Made by a program: the position numbers and the translations under genes. The notes beneath the pieces were generated by a model. The model made no database searches. It was not told the origin of the DNA and worked only from the letters and a program-made list of their open reading frames with translations. From positions 1-11,135 of the forward strand of contig VGWZ01000048.1 of assembly GCA_016873595.1 (NCBI GenBank): a DNA stretch of 11,135 nucleotides, given 5' to 3'. Below are positions 1 through 7,020 of the stretch, in pieces. Positions within the stretch are counted from its first letter, which is position 1. Each line of letters begins with the position of its first letter. The DNA is from Nitrospira sp. (GTDB lineage: Bacteria > Nitrospirota > Thermodesulfovibrionia > Thermodesulfovibrionales > SM23-35).

Positions 1-66
1 AAGGAAAAGCATCATCCCGATTAATTTTTTATTCAACGAGAGACCAAGAAAATAATCTTTAAGCAT
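1..66 (-). CDS. Partial divergent gene, N-terminus of a putative membrane sensor or chemoreceptor
   Basis: Reading leftward from an ATG at 66, an open frame of exactly 22 codons runs off the window edge. The peptide begins MLKDYFLGLSLNKKLIG and then turns hydrophobic (MMLFL). An in-frame TAA sits directly upstream of the ATG, so this is the first usable start, and a weak purine-rich AGGGAT lies upstream. A short amphipathic leader with a basic S-L-x-x-K-L motif followed by a membrane helix is typical of methyl-accepting chemotaxis proteins and histidine kinases, which I infer only from this N-terminal style. The gene is divergent from livH, with about 125 bp between starts. Its identity cannot be fixed from 22 residues. 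Confidence 0.5.
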   Translation of the reverse strand, partial: MLKDYFLGLSLNKKLIGMMLFL

Positions 67-192
67 TTATTCCATCCCTGCTTTCTATAAGTTTAAAATA
101 AATAAAGGGGATTATTCAAAAATTCTTTATAATAAGGGCATCATTTTTTTCAATTGCCTCCAAAACGTTGTTTCTTTCTGCTAAAATTCTAT

Positions 193-1095
193 ATGCTCCT
201 CCAGCAACTGGTAAATGGACTTACACTCGGCAGCGTATACGCTCTTATCGCACTCGGTTATACCATGGTCTACGGCATCCTTGAACTCATCAACTTTGCC
301 CATGGTGAGATCTATATGCTCGGCGCTTATCTTGGCATCATCCTCATGGTCTTCTTTACTGCTATAGGTCTGACATCCTACAGCCTTCCTCTTTCCTTGA
401 TACTTACCTTTTTTCTATCGATAATCTTTTGCGCTTCCTATGGGTTCACAATGGAAAAGATCGCCTATAAGCCTCTGAGAAAGGCTCCCAGGTTAAGTCC
501 GCTTATAAGTGCAATTGGTGTATCCATATTCCTTCAGAATTATGTAATGCTCACACAAGGTGCTACCGATAAAGTATTCCCGCATCTTTTTGAAACCTCT
601 ACCATTACATTTATGTCAGTGAGCATGACCTACCTCCAGTTCTTTATCATACTCACCTCTGCGATAGTGATGGTATTCCTCCGTTTATTTGTGAGAAAGA
701 CGAAAATAGGAAAAGCAATGCGCGCTGTTGCACAGGATAAGATAATGGCTTCTCTTGTGGGCATAAACATAGATACGGTTATCTCGGTCACCTTCATCAT
801 AGGTTCAGGTCTCGCTGCGATCGCAGGACTTATGGTTGCTATGTATTACGGTCTCGTCAACTATTACATAGGGTATGTTGCGGGGATAAAGGCGTTTACT
901 GCAGCTGTTCTCGGTGGAATAGGCAGCATACGTGGTGCGATGCTTGGAGGCCTCCTGCTCGGGCTTGTCGAAAGTCTTGGTGCGAGTTATATATCAAGTG
1001 AGTACAAAGATGCCTATGCTTTCATCATTCTGGTCTTAATATTACTTATGAAACCAGGCGGGCTTTTTGGCAAGGCTGAACTGGAAAAGGTTTAA
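193..1095 (+). CDS. livH: Branched-chain amino acid ABC transporter permease LivH
   Basis: This is one of the two inner-membrane permeases of a LIV-type (HAAT) ABC importer. The 300-residue product begins MLLQQLVNGLTLGSVYALIA, followed by GYTMVYGILELINFAHGE, both hallmark LivH segments. About eight hydrophobic helices follow. The cytoplasmic coupling loop GKAMRAVAQDKIMASLVGIN is the EAA-type site that docks the ATPase, and GGIGSIRGAMLGG lies near the C-terminus. The frame is open further upstream to a TTG at 154, which would add 13 residues (PPKRCFFLLKFY), but family members normally begin near the LQQLVNG motif, so ATG 193 is preferred. Neither start has a convincing Shine-Dalgarno sequence. 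livM begins 16 bp after the stop. The usual partner binding-protein gene is absent upstream, where a divergent gene starts instead. Confidence 0.93.
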   Translation: MLLQQLVNGLTLGSVYALIALGYTMVYGILELINFAHGEIYMLGAYLGIILMVFFTAIGLTSYSLPLSLILTFFLSIIFCASYGFTMEKIAYKPLRKAPRLSPLISAIGVSIFLQNYVMLTQGATDKVFPHLFETSTITFMSVSMTYLQFFIILTSAIVMVFLRLFVRKTKIGKAMRAVAQDKIMASLVGINIDTVISVTFIIGSGLAAIAGLMVAMYYGLVNYYIGYVAGIKAFTAAVLGGIGSIRGAMLGGLLLGLVESLGASYISSEYKDAYAFIILVLILLMKPGGLFGKAELEKV

Positions 1096-1111
1096 GGATG
1101 AAAGAAAAAAT

Positions 1112-2275
1112 ATGAATACAGTGCCAGGAGAAAAAAAGAAAGAAAAGTTTTTCGGCATAAAGCCATTAGTGGTCGCACTATGGTTTGCCTTGCTTTTTCT
1201 CCCTTTTAACGGGCTGCGTGCCGCAATAATCCTTTTTGCAGTTCTTTTAATTTCGATTATTTTTTTTAAATTCCTTTTCAGTTATAAAAAGATAGTTATT
1301 GAAGGGTTACAGACTTTCCACAACAAAATACGAGCTACAGGGCTATTCTCTGCTCCATCAGTGCATATTATTCGTTCCCTTTCGATCATATTTCTTTTTA
1401 TCCTTCCTTTTATTACCACAGACTACCTCATTGATGTGGCAATTCTTGCAGGTATTTACATAATTCTTGCACTCGGGCTGAATATTATCGTTGGTTTTGC
1501 AGGCCTTCTGAACCTCGGGTTTGTCGCATTTTATGCAATAGGTGCCTACAGTTACGCTATTATGAATACAAAATTTGGACTTGATTTCTGGTCAGCCTTA
1601 CCTTTTTCTATAGGACTTACTACGGTTTCCGGATTCTTTCTGGCAATACCTGCATTGCGGCTGAGGGGTGACTATCTTGCGATTGTTACTCTTGGATTTG
1701 GTGAAATCGTTCGTCTCATCCTTAACAATTGGGATAGTGTCACCATGGGTCCAAATGGAATTCCAGGAATTGCCCCTCCTGTAATTATGTCTGTATCTCT
1801 CGGAAAACTTTCCTATTATTACTGCTTTGTCCTGTCATTGGTGATCCTGACTGTTTTTGTCACAAGGAGGGTCTATTCCTCAAGGATAGGGAGGGCATGG
1901 GTAGCGATAAGAGAAGATGAAATTGCCTCTTCTGCTATGGGCATAAACACCACCATGTACAAACTCTATTCATTTGCTTTTGGTGCTTTCTGGGCTGGAC
2001 TTGCAGGCGCTCTCTTTGCAGGGAAGATGCAATTCGTATCCCCTGAAAGTTTTACATTCATGGAATCTGTACTGATAGTAAGCATGGTTATCCTCGGTGG
2101 GCTTGGGAGCATTCCTGGTGTCATTTTAGGTGCAACTATCCTGGTCATTCTCCCTGAGATTCTCCGTGAGGTTCAACTTTACAGGATGCTCGCACTCGGT
2201 GGCGGTCTTGTACTTCTGATGATCTTCAGGCCGCAGGGGTTACTTGGAGGAAAAGGTGTATCTCTTAGAGGTTAA
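1112..2275 (+). CDS. livM: Branched-chain amino acid ABC transporter permease LivM
   Basis: This is the second permease of the LIV importer, 387 residues from ATG 1112. A charged N-terminus (EKKKEK) is followed by two extra helices (about residues 16-55), as in the long E. coli-type LivM proteins. The core begins near IIRSLSIIF and contains LALGLNIIVGFAGLLNLGFV, the classic LivM signature. The coupling loop is GRAWVAIREDEIASSAMGIN, and the C-terminus has VILGGLGSIPG and RPQGLLGG. The frame extends upstream to a TTG at 1067 inside livH, but the family length and the AAGGA at 1094-1098 favour ATG 1112. An ATG at 1098 is in another frame and stops after five codons. The last 20 bp overlap the start of livG, indicating translational coupling. 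Confidence 0.93.
   Translation: MNTVPGEKKKEKFFGIKPLVVALWFALLFLPFNGLRAAIILFAVLLISIIFFKFLFSYKKIVIEGLQTFHNKIRATGLFSAPSVHIIRSLSIIFLFILPFITTDYLIDVAILAGIYIILALGLNIIVGFAGLLNLGFVAFYAIGAYSYAIMNTKFGLDFWSALPFSIGLTTVSGFFLAIPALRLRGDYLAIVTLGFGEIVRLILNNWDSVTMGPNGIPGIAPPVIMSVSLGKLSYYYCFVLSLVILTVFVTRRVYSSRIGRAWVAIREDEIASSAMGINTTMYKLYSFAFGAFWAGLAGALFAGKMQFVSPESFTFMESVLIVSMVILGGLGSIPGVILGATILVILPEILREVQLYRMLALGGGLVLLMIFRPQGLLGGKGVSLRG
2246..2250 (+). promoter_or_regulatory. Shine-Dalgarno deciding the livG start
   Basis: GGAGG lies inside the 3' end of livM, five bases before GTG 2256. The alternative TTG at 2244 overlaps this motif and would have no ribosome binding site, so the site fixes GTG 2256 as the livG start. 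Confidence 0.75.
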
Positions 2276-3017
2276 GGGACTCTCAAAGTATTTTGGTGGT
2301 ATTAAGGCTGTTGAAGAGGTAACTTTCAAAGTAAAGGAAGGTATCATAATGAGTATCATAGGCCCAAATGGTGCAGGAAAAACAACAATTTTTAACTGTC
2401 TCACCGGGCTCTCAAACCCTACAAAAGGAGATCTCTATTTCTCCGGTACCAAACTTACAGGCCTTCCACCGCACCGTATCGTGAGATTGGGTATCTCAAG
2501 GACATTCCAGAATATCAGACTTTTCAGAGAGATGTCTGTTATAGAAAATGTAATGGTTGCACAGCATCACAAGACACGTTCAGGTCTTATTGGCTCGATA
2601 ATTCGTTGGAAAAGATTTCGTGATGAGGAGAAAGTTGTAAGAGAGAAATCCATAGAATATCTCGGACTTGTCGGTCTATCGGACTATCCTGACGCTATTT
2701 CTGGAAACCTCCCATACGGTGCGCAGAGAAGACTTGAAATTGCGAGGGCGCTGGCAACAGAACCATCCCTGATATTGCTTGACGAACCTACAGCAGGGAT
2801 GAACCCACAGGAAACATCAGAGATTATGAGCCTTATAAGAAATTTTAAAAAACTGGGTAAGACAATCTTGCTCATAGAACATGATATGAAAGTAGTTATG
2901 GGGATATCTGACTGGATCGTTGTGCTTGATCACGGCGTAAAGATAGCAGAAGGACTACCAGCAGATATAAGAAAAGACTCGATGGTTATAGGGGCATATC
3001 TTGGAAGAGAACATTGA
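2256..3017 (+). CDS. livG: Branched-chain amino acid ABC transporter ATP-binding protein LivG
   Basis: This is one of the two cytoplasmic ATPases of the LIV importer (253 residues; E. coli LivG has about 255). Visible motifs are Walker A GPNGAGKTT (residues 36-44), the Q-loop in SRTFQNIRLF (Q85), the LivG-type divergent signature LPYGAQRRLEIARAL (from residue 152), Walker B LILLDEPTAG (D176, E177) and the H-loop IEHD (H209). The LPYG form in place of LSGG is normal for this subfamily and not a defect. The start is GTG at 2256, set by GGAGG five bases upstream, so the gene overlaps livM by 20 bp. A 79-bp gap follows before livF, longer than the other junctions of the operon. Confidence 0.94.
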   Translation: MYLLEVKGLSKYFGGIKAVEEVTFKVKEGIIMSIIGPNGAGKTTIFNCLTGLSNPTKGDLYFSGTKLTGLPPHRIVRLGISRTFQNIRLFREMSVIENVMVAQHHKTRSGLIGSIIRWKRFRDEEKVVREKSIEYLGLVGLSDYPDAISGNLPYGAQRRLEIARALATEPSLILLDEPTAGMNPQETSEIMSLIRNFKKLGKTILLIEHDMKVVMGISDWIVVLDHGVKIAEGLPADIRKDSMVIGAYLGREH

Positions 3018-3096
3018 AAAACAGTTGATAGTCGATAGCCATCAGTCTATGGTCACAAAACAAAAAGGCTCATGCATATAACAAACTGATAATTTT
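3018..3096 (+). repeat. livG-livF spacer with repeat-like words
   Basis: This 79-bp spacer interrupts an otherwise tightly packed operon. It holds CAGTTGATAGTCGATAG followed by CCATCAGTCTATGG, and an AACTGAT near its right end that can pair with the CAGTT at its left end. The word CAGTTGATAG resembles CAGTTGTCAG in the hairpin insert inside livF. It may be a degenerate member of the same dispersed repeat, but this rests only on word similarity. No clear Shine-Dalgarno sequence precedes the livF ATG. Confidence 0.3.
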
Positions 3097-3858
3097 ATGC
3101 TTGAACTTATAAACATACATACATTCTACGGGCAGATCGAGGCTTTGAAGGGTATCAATATCGAAATAAAATATGGAGAAATTGTTTGTCTCATCGGAAA
3201 TAATGGTGCAGGCAAATCAACAACCCTTATGACAATATCGGGTATTATGAAGCCTCTCTCCGGTGACATTATGTTTGAAGGGAAAAGTATCAAAGGGATT
3301 TCTCCACACAGTATCGTAAAAATGGGTATCAGTCAGGTACCAGAGGGAAGAAGGATATTCCCAAAGCTCACGGTAAAAGAGAATCTTGAGATGGGCGCAT
3401 ATTCAGTTGTCAGTGATCAGTTGTCAGTTTTCAAAAAACTAACAACTAAAAACCGACAACAAACAACCCAAAACAAAGAATTAGCAACTCAATTAGAAAA
3501 AGTCTTTGAACTTTTCCCTGTTCTGAAAGAACGACATAAACAGCTCGGAGGCACATTGAGTGGCGGAGAACAGCAGATGCTTGCAATAGGCCGATCTCTT
3601 ATGTCCAATCCAAAACTTTTGCTCCTCGACGAACCTTCCCTTGGCCTTGCCCCTATCATCGTGAGCAAGATATTTAAAACAATAAATGAGATTAACAGAG
3701 AAGGCGTTACAGTTCTCCTTGTCGAACAGAATGCCCGCGCAGCACTCAAGCTCTCACACAGGGGTTACGTCCTCGAAAATGGAAGAATAGCTCTTGAGGG
3801 TAAAGGTGAAGAGTTACTGAACAATGAACAGGTAAAAAAGGCTTATCTCGGTGGGTAG
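3097..3858 (+). CDS. livF: Branched-chain amino acid ABC transporter ATP-binding protein LivF, with an in-frame insertion
   Basis: This is the second LIV ATPase. Motifs: Walker A GNNGAGKST (residues 34-42), the Q-loop region ISQVPEGRRIFP, signature LSGGEQQMLAIGRSL (from residue 154), Walker B LLLLDEPSLGL (174-184), and LLVEQNARAAL in place of the H-loop, as is normal for LivF. At 253 residues it is about 15-18 longer than typical members. The excess lies between ENLEMGAY (ends at residue 102) and LEKVFELFP (starts at residue 133), where a Gln/Thr/Lys-rich stretch matches a DNA inverted repeat at 3406-3460. All catalytic motifs are intact, and the insert falls in the variable helical subdomain, so the protein is probably functional. 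The start has only a weak ribosome binding site. A strong terminator follows 61 bp after the stop. Confidence 0.93.
   Translation: MLELINIHTFYGQIEALKGINIEIKYGEIVCLIGNNGAGKSTTLMTISGIMKPLSGDIMFEGKSIKGISPHSIVKMGISQVPEGRRIFPKLTVKENLEMGAYSVVSDQLSVFKKLTTKNRQQTTQNKELATQLEKVFELFPVLKERHKQLGGTLSGGEQQMLAIGRSLMSNPKLLLLDEPSLGLAPIIVSKIFKTINEINREGVTVLLVEQNARAALKLSHRGYVLENGRIALEGKGEELLNNEQVKKAYLGG
3406..3460. repeat. Imperfect inverted repeat inserted in frame within livF
   Basis: Arms 3406-3431 and 3435-3460 pair at 21 of 26 positions around a 3-base loop. The core of the left arm is GTTGTCAGTTTT and of the right arm AAAACTAACAAC; the left arm also contains two copies of GTTGTCAGT. Its 55 bp correspond closely to the extra residues in LivF compared with its family. 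This looks like a miniature hairpin-type repeat that entered the coding sequence without breaking the frame. No transposase is nearby, and no clear target-site duplication could be identified. Confidence 0.65.
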
Positions 3859-3919
3859 AAAATAGACTTTATTTTACCTTAAGATATTAAAAATTAAGGA
3901 GAGTGCCCATTATCACTTT

Positions 3920-3960
3920 TTAACAAAGAGGGGCGTATTCAATACGCCCCTCTTTGTTAA
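3920..3960. terminator. Bidirectional intrinsic terminator between livF and groEL
   Basis: A perfect 20-bp inverted repeat (3920-3939 and 3941-3960) surrounds a single C. The GC-rich core GAGGGGCGTATT is flanked on both strands by TTTGTT, giving each strand a GC stem followed by a U-rich run. It lies between the convergent ends of livF and groEL and can stop transcription from both sides. Confidence 0.88.
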
Positions 3961-3995
3961 CTATTAACTCCTAAGTTAATCTCTAATCTCTGTTT

Positions 3996-5624
3996 TTAGT
4001 ACATCTCTCCGCCCATGCCACCGTGCGGCATCTTCGGAGCTTTTTCTTCCTCAGGTATATCTGTGACCATTACAGAGGTCATGAGCATTAATGCAGCAAC
4101 CGATGCTGCATTCTGAAGGGCATACCTTGTGACCTTAGTAGGGTCAATAATCCCTGTCTTCATCATATCCGCATATTCTTCTTTATCTGCGTCAAAGCCG
4201 ACGTTAATCTCTTTTGAGTGCTTCACCTTCTCGACTACCACAGAGCCTTCCATACCAGCATTGTTCACTATCTGCCGAATTGGCTCTTCAAGTGCCCTTT
4301 TCACTATGTCAACACCTATCTGCTGGTCACCTTCGAGTTTAAGGGTCTTGAGTGCAGGGAGACATCTCAGAAATGCAACACCTCCGCCAGGAACAATACC
4401 TTCTTCAACAGCAGCCCTTGTTGCATTAAGGGCATCTTCAACCCTTGCCTTCTTCTCTTTCATTTCTGTTTCTGTTGCTGCACCAACATTGATTACCGCA
4501 ACACCACCAACAAGCTTTGCAAGTCTTTCCTGGAGTTTCTCCCTGTCATAGTCGGATGTTGTATCTTCTATCTGTGTCTTTATCTGTTTAACCCTTCCTT
4601 GAATCTTTGATGGGTCTCCAGCGCCTTCAACAATAGTTGTATTTTCTTTGTCTATATTAATCTTCTTTGCCCTTCCAAGATCAGAGAGCTTTACGTTCTC
4701 TAACTTTATCCCGAGGTCTTCCGATATCATTGTACCACCAGTAAGAACAGCAATGTCCTCGAGCATTGCCTTGCGTCTTTCACCAAAACCTGGTGCCTTC
4801 ACCGCACATACCTGAAGTGTTCCACGGAGTTTGTTCACTACAAGTGTTGCAAGGGCTTCTCCTTCCACTTCCTCAGCAAGAATTAATAGAGGTCTCCCCA
4901 TCTTCGCAATCTGCTCAAGTATCGGGAGAAGATCCTTCATACTCGATATCTTTTTCTCATGGATGAGAATAAATACATCTTCGAGAACGCATTCCATCCT
5001 TTCAGGGTCAGTGATGAAATATGGTGATATATATCCCCTGTCAAACTGCATACCCTCAACAATATCGAGTGTTGTTGCCATGCTCTTTGCTTCTTCTACC
5101 GTGATTACTCCATCTTTACCAACTTTGTCCATTGCCTCTGCAATGAGTTCTCCAATGGATGGATCATTATTTGCAGAGATTGTACCGACCTGCGCTATCT
5201 CTTTTTTATCCTGTACAGGTTTGCTCAGTTTCTTCAGTTCCTCCACAACTACGCCTACTGCCTTCTCAATCCCCCGCTTAAGGTCCATCGGATTTGCGCC
5301 TGCGGTAACATTCTTGGCTCCCTCTCTATAAATAGCATGTGCAAGAACAGTTGCTGTGGTCGTTCCATCACCTGCTACATCAGATGTCTTTGATGCAACC
5401 TCTCTCACAAGCTGGGCACCCATGTTTTCCCATGAATCTTTCAGCTCAATCTCTTTTGCAACGGTAACACCATCCTTTGTTATTGTTGGTGCGCCAAATT
5501 TCTTATCAAGGATTGCATTCCTTCCTTTTGGACCTAAAGTAGCCTTCACTGCGTCAGTCAGCATACTCACCCCTCTGAGTATAGAGCTTCTTGCTGCCTC
5601 GTCAAAAATAAGCTGTTTAGCCAT
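3996..5624 (-). CDS. groL: Chaperonin GroEL (60 kDa, Cpn60)
   Basis: This is the ATP-driven folding chamber subunit that works with GroES in the cytoplasm. The 542-residue product is full length (E. coli 548). Motifs: MAKQLIFDEAAR at the start, nucleotide-binding TLGPKGRN (29-36), the KDGVTVAKEI region with D51, GDGTTTATVLA (85-95), AAVEEGIVPGGG in the equatorial domain, and GIIDPTKVTR near the end. The C-terminus is a short HGGMGGEMY, a reduced version of the GGM tail. AGGAGG stands nine bases before ATG 5624. The gene follows groES by 34 bp and ends 35 bp from the shared terminator. Codon content shows nothing unusual. There is no second groEL copy in the window. Confidence 0.98.
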   Translation of the reverse strand: MAKQLIFDEAARSSILRGVSMLTDAVKATLGPKGRNAILDKKFGAPTITKDGVTVAKEIELKDSWENMGAQLVREVASKTSDVAGDGTTTATVLAHAIYREGAKNVTAGANPMDLKRGIEKAVGVVVEELKKLSKPVQDKKEIAQVGTISANNDPSIGELIAEAMDKVGKDGVITVEEAKSMATTLDIVEGMQFDRGYISPYFITDPERMECVLEDVFILIHEKKISSMKDLLPILEQIAKMGRPLLILAEEVEGEALATLVVNKLRGTLQVCAVKAPGFGERRKAMLEDIAVLTGGTMISEDLGIKLENVKLSDLGRAKKINIDKENTTIVEGAGDPSKIQGRVKQIKTQIEDTTSDYDREKLQERLAKLVGGVAVINVGAATETEMKEKKARVEDALNATRAAVEEGIVPGGGVAFLRCLPALKTLKLEGDQQIGVDIVKRALEEPIRQIVNNAGMEGSVVVEKVKHSKEINVGFDADKEEYADMMKTGIIDPTKVTRYALQNAASVAALMLMTSVMVTDIPEEEKAPKMPHGGMGGEMY

Positions 5625-5658
5625 TTGTTTGAACCTCCTTATGTAATCTTAAAATTTT

Positions 5659-5949
5659 TTAACCTTCGAGAATTCCTAAGATATCTTCTTCCCTGATGAT
5701 AAGGAACTCTTCCTCATCAATCCTGATCTTAGAGCCTGAATACTTATCAAAAAGAATCGTATCCCCTGCTTTCACCTCCATAGGCTGACGTTTGCCGTCA
5801 TCTGTAACCCTGCCTGCACCTACTGCTACTATTGTACCCTTCTGAGGTTTCTCCTTTGCAGCATCAGGAATATAAAGACCCCCTGCTGTTTTTTCTTCTT
5901 CTGAGGAGTACATGACAAATACCCTGTCTCTAAGTGGTTTAAATTTCAT
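5659..5949 (-). CDS. groS: Co-chaperonin GroES (10 kDa, Cpn10)
   Basis: This is the heptameric lid of the GroEL chamber. The 96-residue product begins MKFKPLRDRVFV, carries the mobile-loop region EEKTAGGLYIPDAAKEKPQKG, which docks on GroEL, and ends EEFLIIREEDILGILEG, all typical of bacterial GroES. AGGAG lies nine bases before ATG 5949. It is the first gene of the groES-groEL operon, with its promoter and CIRCE operator starting 40 bp upstream of the start codon. Confidence 0.97.
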   Translation of the reverse strand: MKFKPLRDRVFVMYSSEEEKTAGGLYIPDAAKEKPQKGTIVAVGAGRVTDDGKRQPMEVKAGDTILFDKYSGSKIRIDEEEFLIIREEDILGILEG

Positions 5950-5988
5950 AGCACTTTTCTCCTTTCTTTATATGGGATTTTTGTTTTG

Positions 5989-6015
5989 TTAGCACTCAAT
6001 GTAAGTGAGTGCTAA
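5989..6015 (-). promoter_or_regulatory. CIRCE operator (HrcA binding site)
   Basis: TTAGCACTC, nine bases, then GAGTGCTAA: a perfect match to the CIRCE consensus, symmetrical on both strands. It lies between the groESL promoter and groES and overlaps the last base of the -10 box. CIRCE is the established operator of the heat-shock repressor HrcA, so groESL is very probably HrcA-repressed. hrcA itself is not in this window. Confidence 0.97.
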
Positions 6016-6044
6016 TTATAATAAGGAAAGGTTATAGAAAGCAA
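6015..6044 (-). promoter_or_regulatory. groESL sigma-70-type promoter
   Basis: On the minus strand, TTGCTT (6044-6039), an 18-base spacer and TATAAT (6020-6015) precede groES. The perfect -10 box runs into CIRCE, so HrcA bound there would block RNA polymerase. The -35 box is less canonical. Confidence 0.75.
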
Positions 6045-6129
6045 AGGCTTTTAATGGTTAAAAAGTACTAAAAATCAATAAATATTTGTATTTATCTTTA
6101 AAATTCATTTATTTTCTAAATATTTTAAG

Positions 6130-7020
6130 CTATATATCCTTCTTTTTATTTTCTATGAAACCTTCGATTGCTTCTTTATAGAAATCGCTTATGGCTCTCA
6201 CTTCTTGTGAAACTCTATTTTCGTAAAGTTTCAAACCCTCTTTTATTTCTTTAGCGAAGGCAGTATAGAAATTACCATTTCTGATAGATTCTTCCACTTT
6301 CATAGTGTTATAGAGGTATATGTCTGATATGATAGTCCTTGCAAGCCTTTTCGCCTTCTCTATTCTCTCGTCAAGGAGTGGCAGTTCTGTGATAACCTGT
6401 TGCGTCGTTATCTGGGGCTCCACTTTTTGTTCAAACACTTCTTCCTTTTTTTGTATCAACTTTTCTTCTGGCTTCTCAATCTCTTCTTTCTTTTCTTCAG
6501 GTTTTACGCCTTTTAGCGCATTTATCTTTGCGAGAAGAAATTCTGAAAGGTGGTGGTCCTCAATATAGTCATCAGCACCGTAAAGGGATTCTGGCTCTCT
6601 CCTGTATCTTTTTTTATCGTATACCGAAGCAACAAGAATAACCCTGATCTCCTTTGTTTCCGACCTTAACTTCACCCTTCTGCATACCTCAAAACCGTAA
6701 ATCTTTGGAAGAGCCACCTCAATAATTGTAAGAAAAGGGAGTTCTTTCATTGCCTTTACCATTGCATCTATTCCATCAGACGCGGTAACTGTCTGATAAC
6801 CTTCTTTAGTGAGGAGCGTGATTATTTTATCCATAAGAGCAGGATTTGAGTGGGCCACAAGAATTTTATTACTATCTATTGCCCTTTTAGGTATGTCTAA
6901 GGGCTTTTTTACAAGAAAGACCGTACTACAACTGGGACATTTAAACCGTGAGCCTTCAGACGTGAGTTTCCCTTCATCAATCTTCAGTTTTATTTTGCAT
7001 TTAGGACATATTACAATCAC
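6130..7020 (-). CDS. Zinc-ribbon / degenerate receiver domain protein
   Basis: A 296-residue cytoplasmic protein. Residues 1-35 form a zinc ribbon (C5-x2-C8 and C28-x2-C31, MIVICPKCKIKLKID), of the kind often annotated as MJ0042 or zinc_ribbon_5. Residues about 51-170 have a CheY-like fold (KILVAHSNP, IIEVALPKIYGFEVCRRV, GADDYIED), but the catalytic set is lost: the acidic pair is S57-N58, the phospho-acceptor position is E101, and the conserved Lys after GADDY is absent. A Lys/Glu-rich linker (172-195) leads to a helical C-terminus containing AKRLARTIISDIYLYN, a module I associate with similar proteins in other anaerobic lineages. The start is GTG 7020, with AGGAGG upstream. It overlaps the rhomboid gene by 4 bp, so the two are translationally coupled. 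The function is unknown; a phosphorylation-independent adaptor is likely. Confidence 0.85.
   Translation of the reverse strand: MIVICPKCKIKLKIDEGKLTSEGSRFKCPSCSTVFLVKKPLDIPKRAIDSNKILVAHSNPALMDKIITLLTKEGYQTVTASDGIDAMVKAMKELPFLTIIEVALPKIYGFEVCRRVKLRSETKEIRVILVASVYDKKRYRREPESLYGADDYIEDHHLSEFLLAKINALKGVKPEEKKEEIEKPEEKLIQKKEEVFEQKVEPQITTQQVITELPLLDERIEKAKRLARTIISDIYLYNTMKVEESIRNGNFYTAFAKEIKEGLKLYENRVSQEVRAISDFYKEAIEGFIENKKKDI

Noticed and set aside
128..133. TATAAT box upstream of livH
   Set aside because: A perfect -10 hexamer, but no acceptable -35 at 16-18 bp, in a very AT-rich leader. It could be the liv promoter, but the support is too weak to list.
3877..3899. Short inverted repeat CCTTAA...TTAAGG after livF
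   Set aside because: Six AT-rich pairs with an 11-base loop; the perfect 20-bp hairpin just downstream explains termination.
4129..5646. Several long plus-strand open frames opposite groEL and groES
   Set aside because: They are antisense shadows of a highly conserved gene and lack ribosome binding sites and recognisable domains.
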